A stretch of 18,875 nucleotides of DNA from Roseburia sp. CAG:303 (GTDB lineage: Bacteria > Bacillota > Clostridia > Lachnospirales > Lachnospiraceae), in NCBI GenBank assembly GCA_000437755.1, contig FR900185.1, positions 23,509 to 42,383 of the forward strand, given 5' to 3'. Every line of letters starts with the position of its first letter. Positions within the stretch are counted from its first letter, which is position 1. Under the pieces are notes generated by a model that was given only the letters and a program-made list of their open reading frames with translations, was not told where the DNA came from and made no database searches. A program made the translations under genes and the position numbers. Positions 1-6,781 of this stretch are shown here, piece after piece.

Positions 1-2
1 AG

Positions 3-113
3 GCTTATATGAATATCTGTAAGCGTATCCTCGGAGAAGAAGTTCCAATGCTTGATTTAAGTGCCGGAAACGGTTTCTTTTCCAAGATTGCCAACATATT
101 TAAGAAGAATTAG
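3..113 (+). CDS. minD: Septum site-determining protein MinD, C-terminal end (partial)
   Basis: Only the last 36 codons are in the window; the gene enters from the left edge. The tail contains a hydrophobic/basic stretch ending FFSKIANIFKKN, which has the look of the C-terminal amphipathic membrane-targeting helix of MinD, the ATPase that recruits MinC to the membrane to block FtsZ assembly away from midcell. The assignment depends mainly on the next gene, minE, which starts 14 bases downstream, and on the usual minC-minD-minE-rodA order in Clostridia. The ATPase motifs lie outside the window, so identity is inferred from context plus this tail. Confidence 0.8.
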   Translation, partial: AYMNICKRILGEEVPMLDLSAGNGFFSKIANIFKKN

Positions 114-127
114 AAAGGGGATTTAAA

Positions 128-400
128 ATGGGCGTTATGGATTTATTTCGAAAAAAAACATCCAGTGATATTGCAAAAGACAGATTAAAGCTTCTTCTTG
201 TTTCTGACCGGGCAAACTGCTCCCCGGAAACAATGGAGCTGATAAAAAACGATATTATAAAAGTAATCGCAAAATACATGGAAATTGACAGTGAAGGGCT
301 GGACATCCAGATTACACAGACCGAGTCTGACGGAAATAATGGTTCCGTTCCCGCACTGATTGCTAATATTCCAATCAAAGAATTACATCACGGAAAGTAA
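128..400 (+). CDS. minE: Cell division topological specificity factor MinE
   Basis: A 90-residue protein of the normal MinE length. The N-terminus (MDLFRKKTSSDIAKDRLKLL) matches the anti-MinCD helix and membrane-targeting segment of the family. The middle holds the usual pattern of alternating hydrophobic residues (IIKVIAKYMEID) followed by a strand (LDIQITQ) of the topological specificity domain. MinE stimulates the MinD ATPase and confines MinCD to the poles. An SD (AAAGGGG, 114-120) precedes the ATG by 7 bases. It sits 14 bases after minD and 37 bases before rodA in the same direction, so the three are probably co-transcribed. Presence of MinE (rather than DivIVA-based placement alone) indicates an oscillating Min system. 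Confidence 0.93.
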   Translation: MGVMDLFRKKTSSDIAKDRLKLLLVSDRANCSPETMELIKNDIIKVIAKYMEIDSEGLDIQITQTESDGNNGSVPALIANIPIKELHHGK

Positions 401-437
401 TATTTTCAATGTAATATATATACAGGAAGGGATTCCA

Positions 438-1586
438 ATGCTTCGATTTTATAAACAATTACTTTCAAAGTTAAAAATGTACCAGTTTAATCATCTGAAT
501 GTCCGTCTGATTCTTTTCATTACCGGATTATCCATACTCGGATTAAACGTAATTGCAAGTGCAACTGACAATCCGACTTATGAAAAGAAACAGTTACTCG
601 GTATTATTGTCGGTATCGTCGTGATGATGATCATCGCACTGATTGATTACCATTTCATACTGCGGATGGCATGGATTATTTATGCATTTAACCTGATTCT
701 TCTTCTTGCCGTAAAAATCTTCGGTGAAGATCATAAAGGTGCACAGCGATGGATTGAAGTTGCAGGGATACAGATTCAGCCGTCTGAGTTTGCTAAAATT
801 TTTATTATTTTGTTTTTCGCCTATTTCTTTAATAAATACAAAGACAGAATAAATAACTGGAAAACACTTCTGGCTACAATTGTTCTTTTTGGCATACCGC
901 TTCTTCTGATTTATAAACAACCGGATTTATCGACAAGTATTGCCATTGTAATTATTTTTGCAATTATGATTTACAGTTCGGGATTGAGTTATAAAATTAT
1001 TTTCAGTGTGATTGGTGTTATGATACCTGTTGCAGTGGTGCTTATCTACATGATTATGCAGCCGGATCAGACCATTCTTGAAGAATATCAGTACAACAGA
1101 ATTGTTGGATTCTATGATAAAGATAATGAGAAAGCACAGGCTATCGGCTACCAGCAGGATAATGCCGTTCTTGCCATCGGTTCCGGTGGTTTATGGGGAA
1201 AGGGGCTGGATAATGACAGCCCGGACAGTGTCAAGAATGGCAATCTGATTCCGGAGCCGCAGACCGATTTCATCTTCGCCATTGTCGGGGAAGAACTGGG
1301 ATTTGTCGGTACGGCATCCGTGATTCTGCTTCTAGCACTGATTGCTTTTGAATGTATTTACGTCGGTGTGCATGCAAAAGATCTCGCCGGAAAAGTTATT
1401 TGTAATGGGATGGCAACGATTATAGCGGTACAGACATTTATTAATATCGCCGTTGTAACAAAAATGATGCCGAATACAGGATTGACACTTCCATTTGTCA
1501 GTTACGGTTTAAGTTCTTTATTAAGTCTGTTTGCTGGAATGGGATTTGTTATCAACGTAGGATTACAAAGAAGAAAAGCACTATAG
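438..1586 (+). CDS. rodA: Peptidoglycan glycosyltransferase RodA (SEDS family)
   Basis: A 382-residue polytopic membrane protein of the RodA/FtsW/SpoVE (SEDS) family, which polymerises lipid II into glycan strands together with a class B PBP. Family signatures in order: GAQRWI, QPSEFAKI, KQPDLSTSI, PEPQTDFIFAIVGEELGF and PNTGLTLPFVSYG. The Asp of TDFIF corresponds to the catalytic Asp of RodA. About ten hydrophobic segments are seen. The reading frame is open further 5' (to 360, overlapping minE), but the ATG at 438 is preferred because it has an SD (GGAAGGG, 425-431) and leaves the conserved N-terminus intact. Linkage to minE favours RodA (elongation) over FtsW or SpoVE. mgsA follows after 11 bases. 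Confidence 0.92.
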   Translation: MLRFYKQLLSKLKMYQFNHLNVRLILFITGLSILGLNVIASATDNPTYEKKQLLGIIVGIVVMMIIALIDYHFILRMAWIIYAFNLILLLAVKIFGEDHKGAQRWIEVAGIQIQPSEFAKIFIILFFAYFFNKYKDRINNWKTLLATIVLFGIPLLLIYKQPDLSTSIAIVIIFAIMIYSSGLSYKIIFSVIGVMIPVAVVLIYMIMQPDQTILEEYQYNRIVGFYDKDNEKAQAIGYQQDNAVLAIGSGGLWGKGLDNDSPDSVKNGNLIPEPQTDFIFAIVGEELGFVGTASVILLLALIAFECIYVGVHAKDLAGKVICNGMATIIAVQTFINIAVVTKMMPNTGLTLPFVSYGLSSLLSLFAGMGFVINVGLQRRKAL

Positions 1587-1597
1587 GAGGTTTTATT

Positions 1598-1993
1598 ATG
1601 AACATTGGATTAATTGCACACGATTCCAAAAAGAAATTGATGCAAAATTTCTGCATTGCATATCGCGGTATTTTAAGCCGCCATGAATTATATGCTACTG
1701 CCACGACAGGACGGTTGATCGAAGAAGTGACCAACTTAAATGTTCATAAGTTTCTGGCAGGACATTTAGGCGGTGAACATCAGTTTGGTGCTCAGATAGA
1801 GGACAACCAGATGGATATTGTAATATTTTTACGTGATCCGCTGACTCCTAAATCACACGAACCGGATATTTATAATATTTTTAAATTATGTGATATCAAC
1901 AATATTCCTCTTGCTTCCAATCTTGCAACGGCAGAGTTGTTAATCAAGGCTTTGGACCGCGGTGATCTGGAATGGAGAGAGATGTACAGATAA
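1598..1993 (+). CDS. mgsA: Methylglyoxal synthase with Asp-to-Glu change at the catalytic position
   Basis: A 131-residue protein that aligns over its length with methylglyoxal synthase, which converts dihydroxyacetone phosphate to methylglyoxal and phosphate as a glycolytic bypass under phosphate limitation. Recognisable blocks are IGLIAHDSKK (residues 3-12), TATTGRLI (34-41), GGEHQFGAQI (58-67), RDPL (79-82) and HEPD (87-90). With a constant offset of 11 from E. coli numbering, H87, D80 and D90 match His98, Asp91 and Asp101, but the catalytic Asp71 of GGDQQ is Glu60 here. The gene follows rodA by 11 bases with an AGGAGG SD (1587-1592). Its TAA stop is the first part of the terminator stem. 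Activity is likely but unproven given the Glu. Confidence 0.9.
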   Translation: MNIGLIAHDSKKKLMQNFCIAYRGILSRHELYATATTGRLIEEVTNLNVHKFLAGHLGGEHQFGAQIEDNQMDIVIFLRDPLTPKSHEPDIYNIFKLCDINNIPLASNLATAELLIKALDRGDLEWREMYR

Positions 1994-2020
1994 AAAGGTG
2001 CCATACGGCACCTTTTTATT
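1992..2020. terminator. Bidirectional rho-independent terminator between mgsA and DUF378 gene
   Basis: Perfect 11-bp inverted repeat AAAAAGGTGCC (1992-2002) / GGCACCTTTTT (2007-2017) with an ATAC loop, then TTATT. The A-run on one side and T-run on the other let it work in both directions, ending the minDE-rodA-mgsA transcript and the convergent gene at 2022-2234. The left arm starts inside the mgsA stop codon. Confidence 0.92.
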
Positions 2021-2021
2021 A

Positions 2022-2234
2022 TCAATTATTCATGGCATTTGTAACACGTCCGTAAAGACTGACAAGATACAGGCCGCATAATCCGATGATAGCATATATG
2101 ATTCTGGAAATAATTGTCATATCCCCAAATATCATATTTACCAGATCAAGTTTAAAAAATCCAACCAATCCCCAGTTAATTGCTCCAATAATTGCAATCG
2201 TAAGAATGGTATAATCGAGTCCCTTTGTATTCAT
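2022..2234 (-). CDS. DUF378 family small membrane protein
   Basis: A 70-residue protein made almost entirely of two hydrophobic helices (about residues 9-30 and 38-60) separated by a short polar turn. The motif AIIGAINWGLVGFF near the N-terminus is characteristic of the DUF378/YuzA family, whose function is unknown. An in-frame extension upstream (to 2279) exists, but the ATG at 2234 is chosen because the SD (AGAAAGG) lies about 9 bases before it and would abut the next upstream ATG. Transcribed alone, convergent with mgsA and divergent from the HlyD-like gene. No clear promoter could be fixed: the best -10-like element touches the SD. Location predicted: cytoplasmic membrane. Confidence 0.85.
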   Translation of the reverse strand: MNTKGLDYTILTIAIIGAINWGLVGFFKLDLVNMIFGDMTIISRIIYAIIGLCGLYLVSLYGRVTNAMNN

Positions 2235-2325
2235 ATAAATCATCCTTTCTTTTATAGATTTATATTTATATTTTTCCAAGTAAAGCCGGTTTTATTCTGA
2301 AAAAATAATTTTTTTTCAAGTATTG

Positions 2326-2354
2326 TGGACACTTTTCCAGTTTTGATGTATACT
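2326..2354 (+). promoter_or_regulatory. Sigma-A promoter of the hlyD-yggS-sepF-aroB-lspA-rluD operon
   Basis: -35 TGGACA (2326-2331), 17-base spacer, -10 TATACT (2349-2354); transcription would begin near 2361. The open reading frame upstream of 2388 overlaps this promoter, which supports the GTG at 2388 as the true start of the first gene. Confidence 0.8.
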
Positions 2355-2387
2355 ATAGAAGATAATGAATTTGGAGGACTTAAGATT

Positions 2388-3812
2388 GTGTCAGATAAAA
2401 CAGACAAAATCAAACGAAAGAAAAAGAAGAAAAAAATAATAAAATACAGGAAGCCTTTATCTGTAAATATTGGCTTTATTGTTTTTTTTGCTATATTTGC
2501 CTATATTCTGATTTATATGGCTATGTATTTTACCAGGGACAGAGTTTCCATATATGAAGTAGTCTATGGAAAAAATGCGGACCAGACAAATAAGACATAC
2601 CAGGCTTTACTATTGCGGACGGAAAACCAGGTAATATCAGATACAGCAGGATATCTGAATTATTATGTCCGCTCCGGTGAGCGTACTTCTGTCGGAACTA
2701 CGATATACACCATAGATGAAAGTGGAAAAATACAGGAATATCTTGCTACAAATGAATCCGGTACAGAAATGTCCGATTCGGATTATGAAACATTGCGTTC
2801 CTATATTACTAATTTTACAACTTCCTATTCCGATATTGCATATTCCGAAACCTATAATTTCAAAATTGATTTATCCTCGGCATTATTAGAATGTGTAAAT
2901 ATGAATATGCTGAATCAGAAGATTTCGGAACTGAGTGCGGATGGAGGATATAATTATTCTGTAAACAAAGCGGCGAATTCCGGTATTGTGGAATATTATT
3001 CCGATGGTTATGAGAATAAACCGATTTCAGAAATCACAGCGGCTGATTTCGATTATTCTAATTATAACCGGACACAGGTTTCCTCCGGAAATCTGATTGA
3101 ATCGGGTGCTCCAGCATATAAAATAATCACGGAAGAAAACTGGAATGTACTGATTCCACTGACTCCGGAAGAAGCGGACAGCAGACAGGCAGATACACGG
3201 ATTAAGATCAAATTTACAGAGGACGGGACAACAGTAGTTGGAGATTTTCAGGTAGTAACCCAGAATGACTGTACTTTCGGACTTGTAAGTCTGAATAAAT
3301 ATATGTTAAAATATGCTTCCGAACGATATGCTGAGATTCAGATCGTGGAAACAGAAGTAAGTGGATTAAAGATTCCGAAAACTTCTGTTGTTACGAAAGA
3401 TTTCTTCACCATTCCAAAGGATTTTTCCATGGTCGGCGGCGAAGATAATGAAACCGGGTTCAGCAAACAGGTCCATGACGAGACAACCGGAACAACAACC
3501 GTTAAATTTATTTCACCGGAAATTTTTTACGAAAACGAGCAATATTATTATGTTGATGATGAAGAACTTGCCAAAGGTGACATCCTGATTAAAAATGATT
3601 CTGTGGAAACATTTACAGTCGGGCAAACAGATTCCCTCGAAGGGGTTTATAATGTAAACAGTGGTTACTGCATTTTCCGGAGAATCGAAAAGCTTTCCGA
3701 AAGCAGCGACTATTTTCTGATTAATACATCCACTTCCTATGGTTTGAAGGTATATGACCATATCGTAATTGATGGAAGTGTCGTAACGGAAAATGCTGTT
3801 GTATTCCGATAA
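2388..3812 (+). CDS. HlyD-like membrane-anchored protein of unknown role (sepF-cluster type)
   Basis: A 474-residue protein: a short, very Lys-rich cytoplasmic N-terminus (about residues 6-22, KIKRKKKKKK), one membrane helix (about 27-48) and a large extracytoplasmic part. The outer part has barrel-sandwich-like segments of the HlyD/membrane-fusion type: one near ISDTAGYLNYYVRSGERTSV, the other near SGIVEYYSDG, separated by a Tyr/Ser-rich stretch rather than a long coiled coil. A C-terminal beta-rich region follows. The GTG at 2388 has a GGAGG SD (2373-2377) and lies just after the promoter; the longer frame from 2325 would start within the promoter. No ABC or RND partner is nearby. It heads the yggS-sepF operon, so an envelope or division role is plausible but not shown. 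Confidence 0.72.
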   Translation: MSDKTDKIKRKKKKKKIIKYRKPLSVNIGFIVFFAIFAYILIYMAMYFTRDRVSIYEVVYGKNADQTNKTYQALLLRTENQVISDTAGYLNYYVRSGERTSVGTTIYTIDESGKIQEYLATNESGTEMSDSDYETLRSYITNFTTSYSDIAYSETYNFKIDLSSALLECVNMNMLNQKISELSADGGYNYSVNKAANSGIVEYYSDGYENKPISEITAADFDYSNYNRTQVSSGNLIESGAPAYKIITEENWNVLIPLTPEEADSRQADTRIKIKFTEDGTTVVGDFQVVTQNDCTFGLVSLNKYMLKYASERYAEIQIVETEVSGLKIPKTSVVTKDFFTIPKDFSMVGGEDNETGFSKQVHDETTGTTTVKFISPEIFYENEQYYYVDDEELAKGDILIKNDSVETFTVGQTDSLEGVYNVNSGYCIFRRIEKLSESSDYFLINTSTSYGLKVYDHIVIDGSVVTENAVVFR

Positions 3813-3834
3813 AATTTGAAAAGAGGTATTGACT

Positions 3835-4536
3835 ATGCTAAAAGAGAATTATTCTCATGTACTGGAAGAAGTAAAAAAATCATGTAAAAAAGCAGACCGG
3901 AGCGAGGACAGTGTAACATTAATTGCTGTAAGTAAAACAAAACCGGTGGAAAATATCCAGGAATTATATGATTATGGAGTACGCATATTTGGCGAAAATA
4001 AGGTGCAGGAATTATGTGATAAATACGAACAGCTGCCAAAGGATATTAAGTGGCATATGATTGGTCACCTGCAGCGCAACAAGGTTAAATATATTGTGGA
4101 CAAAGTAGAGTTAATTCATTCCGTGGATTCTCTCCGTCTAGCAGAAACCATCAATGAAGAAGCTGTCAAAAAGAATGTGACAGTCAACATTCTGATTGAA
4201 GTAAATGTAGCAGAAGAAGAAAGTAAATTCGGTGTTACCTGCAAAGAGGTTCTTCCGCTTATCCAGCAGATTGCACACTTTAAAAATATTCACATCTGTG
4301 GTCTTATGACAATTGCACCATTTGTAGAAAACGAAGAAGAAAACAGGGAATATTTCAGAAAATTAAAAAAATTAGCTGTTGACATTAGCAGCAAAAACAT
4401 TGATAATGTATGTATGGATGTGCTGTCAATGGGAATGACAGGGGATTATCATACCGCAATTGAAGAAGGTGCTACCTGTGTGCGGGTAGGTACCGGTATC
4501 TTTGGCGAAAGAAATTATAAGCTTAAGGAGATTTAG
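3835..4536 (+). CDS. yggS: PLP homeostasis protein, YggS/PLPBP family
   Basis: A 233-residue protein of the PLP-binding YggS/YlmE/PROSC family, a single-domain alanine-racemase-like TIM barrel that holds pyridoxal phosphate and affects vitamin B6 and amino-acid pools. The PLP lysine is K34 in IAVSKTKP. Other family blocks are FGENKVQEL, WHMIGHLQRNK, IEVNVAEEESKFG, LMTIAP and LSMGMTGDYHTAIEEG, followed by VRVGTGIFG. The ATG at 3835 has AGAGG 8 bases upstream; a TTG at 3829 is too close to that SD. It lies between the HlyD-like gene and sepF, as ylmE precedes sepF in Bacillus. The sepF SD is within its last codons, indicating coupling. Confidence 0.95.
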   Translation: MLKENYSHVLEEVKKSCKKADRSEDSVTLIAVSKTKPVENIQELYDYGVRIFGENKVQELCDKYEQLPKDIKWHMIGHLQRNKVKYIVDKVELIHSVDSLRLAETINEEAVKKNVTVNILIEVNVAEEESKFGVTCKEVLPLIQQIAHFKNIHICGLMTIAPFVENEEENREYFRKLKKLAVDISSKNIDNVCMDVLSMGMTGDYHTAIEEGATCVRVGTGIFGERNYKLKEI

Positions 4537-4541
4537 GGAAA

Positions 4542-5072
4542 ATGAGTAAATTTGGAGATAAATTTTTAGACATGATGCATCTGAACAATGATTATGAGGA
4601 TGATTATGAGGATGATTACAATGAAGACGATTATGAGGATGACGATCGCCCGGCAAGAAGCTATAAACGAAGGTCAAAAGCAGATACCTATGAAGATGAG
4701 GATGCTTTTGAACAGGAAAAGCCGGTAAAAAATACAAAAGGAAAGAATAGTTCCAAAGTTGTTCCTATGAGAACAGGAAGGAGTGGCATGGAAGTTTGCA
4801 TTATTAAACCGACAAGTGTGGAAGAATCCCGCGAGGTAACTGATACTTTATTAAGTGGACGTGCTGTTATTTTAAATCTGGAAGGACTCCATGTTGAAAT
4901 TGCACAGAGAATTGTTGATTTTACTTCTGGTTCCTGTTATGCGGTAAATGGAAATCTACAGAAAGTATCGAATTATATTTTTATTATTACACCTGAAAAT
5001 GTCGATATATCCGGTGATTTCCAGGATCTGCTTACAAGCGGTGGATTTGACATTGCATCATTTAATAAATAA
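4542..5072 (+). CDS. sepF: Cell division protein SepF with long acidic linker
   Basis: A 176-residue SepF, the membrane anchor and alignment factor of the FtsZ ring. The N-terminal MSKFGDKFLDMMHL is an amphipathic membrane-targeting helix. Residues 16-35 form an extremely acidic DYED-repeat linker, followed by a mixed-charge Lys/Glu region to about residue 80. The conserved SepF core (DUF552) begins near MEVCIIKP (residue 83) and includes the FtsZ-binding fold with SGRAVILNLEGL, AQRIVDFTSGSCYAVNG and YIFIITP. It is 6 bases after yggS, with an AAGGAG SD inside the yggS end. It is somewhat longer than Bacillus SepF, mainly through the linker. Confidence 0.94.
   Translation: MSKFGDKFLDMMHLNNDYEDDYEDDYNEDDYEDDDRPARSYKRRSKADTYEDEDAFEQEKPVKNTKGKNSSKVVPMRTGRSGMEVCIIKPTSVEESREVTDTLLSGRAVILNLEGLHVEIAQRIVDFTSGSCYAVNGNLQKVSNYIFIITPENVDISGDFQDLLTSGGFDIASFNK
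4590..4646 (+). repeat. Degenerate 12-bp tandem repeat encoding the SepF DYED linker
   Basis: Two exact tandem copies of GATTATGAGGAT (4590-4601, 4602-4613), then diverged copies, encoding an Asp/Glu/Tyr tract. The period is a whole number of codons, so copy changes would lengthen or shorten the linker without a frameshift. Confidence 0.7.
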
Positions 5073-5115
5073 TGAAGCATTATATAATTTATAAAAGAAA
5101 GGATTGGAAAACAGA

Positions 5116-6222
5116 ATGTCAGAAAGACTTACCGTACATGAGAATAGTATTCCAATTTATGATATTGTTATAGAAGAAACCTTTGACCATCTTCAGGAAG
5201 AAATGGCTAAATTAAATATTACGGACAGGAAGATCTGTATTGTAACAGAATCACAGGTCGGACCTTTGTATGCCGAAGAGATACAGAAACTTTTACAGCC
5301 TCTTGCAAAAGAAGTGATTGTTTATACCTTTAAAGCTGGCGAGAAGAATAAAAATTTATATACGGTAAAGGATCTGTACACCTGTCTGATTGAACATCAG
5401 TTTGACCGCAAAGATCTTCTGGTTGCTTTGGGTGGTGGTGTAACAGGTGATTTAACCGGATATACTGCAGCAACTTATCTTCGCGGAATTGATTTTGTCC
5501 AGATTCCAACCTCTCTGCTGGCACAGGTTGACAGTAGTGTGGGTGGAAAAACCGGTGTTGATTTTGATGGCTATAAGAATATGGTTGGAGCATTTTACCA
5601 GCCAAAACTGGTTTATATCGCAACCAATACTTTAAAAACACTGGCAGAGAAAGAATTTCTTTCCGGAATGGGTGAAGTGATCAAATATGGTGTGATTAAA
5701 GACCGTGTATTCTTCTCCTATTTAAAAGAACATGTTTCAGATATTATGGAGCATAAACAGGACGTGCTGGCTTATATCATAAAAGTAAGCTGCGATACCA
5801 AACGGAAAGTAGTGGAAAATGATTTTAAGGAACAGGGAGAACGTGCCTTGCTGAATATGGGACATACCCTGGGGCATGCCATAGAAAAATATGTCTACAT
5901 GGACAGATTGCATGGGGAATGTGTATCCATAGGAATGGCAGGTGCTGCATATATCTCATACAAAAAGGGCTATATTACACAGGAGGTTATGGATGCGATA
6001 CTTGATCTTCTGAAAGCTTACCATCTTCCGGTATCTGAAAATAGAATCGATCTTGATAATGTCATCCATGCGACCTACAGTGATAAAAAAATGGAAGCCG
6101 GCAGGATAAAATTCATTGTTGTTCACAATATCGGAGAAGCAGCGATTGATAAATCCGTCAGCTGGGTAGAAATGAAAAATGCCTTAGACTGTATTCTGGA
6201 TGGTGAATTTCATGACAAATAA
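5116..6222 (+). CDS. aroB: 3-dehydroquinate synthase
   Basis: A 368-residue protein that converts DAHP to 3-dehydroquinate in the shikimate pathway, using NAD and a divalent metal. The nucleotide-binding GGGVTGD starts at residue 106, followed by PTSLLAQVDSSVGGKTG and YKNMVGAFYQP. The metal ligands are visible as E187 in GMGEVIKYG, H250 in GHTLGHAIE and H266 in LHGE. The ATG at 5116 is chosen over a TTG at 5104, because the SD (AAAGGA, 5098-5103) abuts the TTG. The gene sits between sepF and lspA without other aro genes, a position often held in Firmicutes by ylmG/ylmH/divIVA genes. It overlaps lspA by 11 bases. Confidence 0.96.
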   Translation: MSERLTVHENSIPIYDIVIEETFDHLQEEMAKLNITDRKICIVTESQVGPLYAEEIQKLLQPLAKEVIVYTFKAGEKNKNLYTVKDLYTCLIEHQFDRKDLLVALGGGVTGDLTGYTAATYLRGIDFVQIPTSLLAQVDSSVGGKTGVDFDGYKNMVGAFYQPKLVYIATNTLKTLAEKEFLSGMGEVIKYGVIKDRVFFSYLKEHVSDIMEHKQDVLAYIIKVSCDTKRKVVENDFKEQGERALLNMGHTLGHAIEKYVYMDRLHGECVSIGMAGAAYISYKKGYITQEVMDAILDLLKAYHLPVSENRIDLDNVIHATYSDKKMEAGRIKFIVVHNIGEAAIDKSVSWVEMKNALDCILDGEFHDK

Positions 6223-6772
6223 ACAGTCAAAATATCGGTCTTATATCAAATTTCTTTTTTTGGGTCTGTTTATCATTTTTCTTTTTTTTGCCGATCAATA
6301 TACTAAATATCTGGCCGTCAGGAATCTGTCAGGCAGAAAAGAAATTTCTTTTATCTCCGGTCTGATCAGTTTTTCTTACGTTGAAAACAGGGGAATGGCA
6401 TGGGGAATGTTATCCGGAAAGATTGTATTCTTTATTGTTCTGACTGGATTATTGATTGCCTTTATTGCATATTCCATCTGCAGAATTGAAAAACTTACGG
6501 TACTTATGCCGCAAAAAACAGGACTTTATACTTTTTTACAGTTCTGCCTGTCCATATTGATTGCAGGTGCTTTTGGAAATCTTGCAGATCGTATCAAAAA
6601 TGGATATGTTGTTGATTTTATAAAAACAGACTTTATTGACTTCCCGGTATTTAATGTTGCAGACTGTTATGTGACAATTTCTATGGTACTATTGATTATT
6701 ATTGTTTTGTTTTTCATAAAAGAAGATGATTTAAATCAGATATTTTCTTTAAAAAAATTAGAAAAAGGTTAG
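6212..6772 (+). CDS. lspA: Lipoprotein signal peptidase (signal peptidase II)
   Basis: A 186-residue membrane aspartyl protease that removes signal peptides from prolipoproteins after diacylglyceryl modification. Four hydrophobic helices are visible (about residues 14-32, 62-85, 103-122, 150-170). The catalytic dyad is D126 in GNLADR and D151 in FNVAD; the VENRG and GYVVDF blocks are also present. It is longer than the usual 150-170 residues, through its ends and a loop after the second helix. The ATG at 6212 lies inside the aroB 3' end (11-base overlap), so translation is probably coupled; an in-frame ATG at 6200 is less well placed for an SD. Its place before rluD matches the lspA-rluD pair of many bacteria. 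Confidence 0.94.
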   Translation: MTNKQSKYRSYIKFLFLGLFIIFLFFADQYTKYLAVRNLSGRKEISFISGLISFSYVENRGMAWGMLSGKIVFFIVLTGLLIAFIAYSICRIEKLTVLMPQKTGLYTFLQFCLSILIAGAFGNLADRIKNGYVVDFIKTDFIDFPVFNVADCYVTISMVLLIIIVLFFIKEDDLNQIFSLKKLEKG

Positions 6773-6781
6773 GAATATAAA

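Noticed and set aside
2251..2279. TTGGAA-N17-TATAAA as promoter of the DUF378 gene
   Set aside because: Its -10 touches the SD, so transcription would begin inside the ribosome binding site.
2325..2387. 5' extension of the HlyD-like reading frame from a GTG at 2325
   Set aside because: It starts within the -35 element of a good promoter and has no SD; the GTG at 2388 has a GGAGG SD.
2430..2489. A7 and T8 tracts in the HlyD-like gene (and T8 at 6282 in lspA) as phase-variation sites
   Set aside because: Runs of this length are common in AT-rich membrane-protein genes; the frames are intact and nothing else suggests switching.
4426..4737. Minus-strand frame with a His/Pro/Asn-rich protein
   Set aside because: It is the mirror of the yggS end and the SepF acidic repeat; the odd composition comes from the repeat on the other strand.
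5060..5088. TATAAT at 5083-5088 as an internal promoter for aroB
   Set aside because: The -10 is perfect but the -35 region (ATTTAA) is poor and the area is AT-rich; not strong enough to list.
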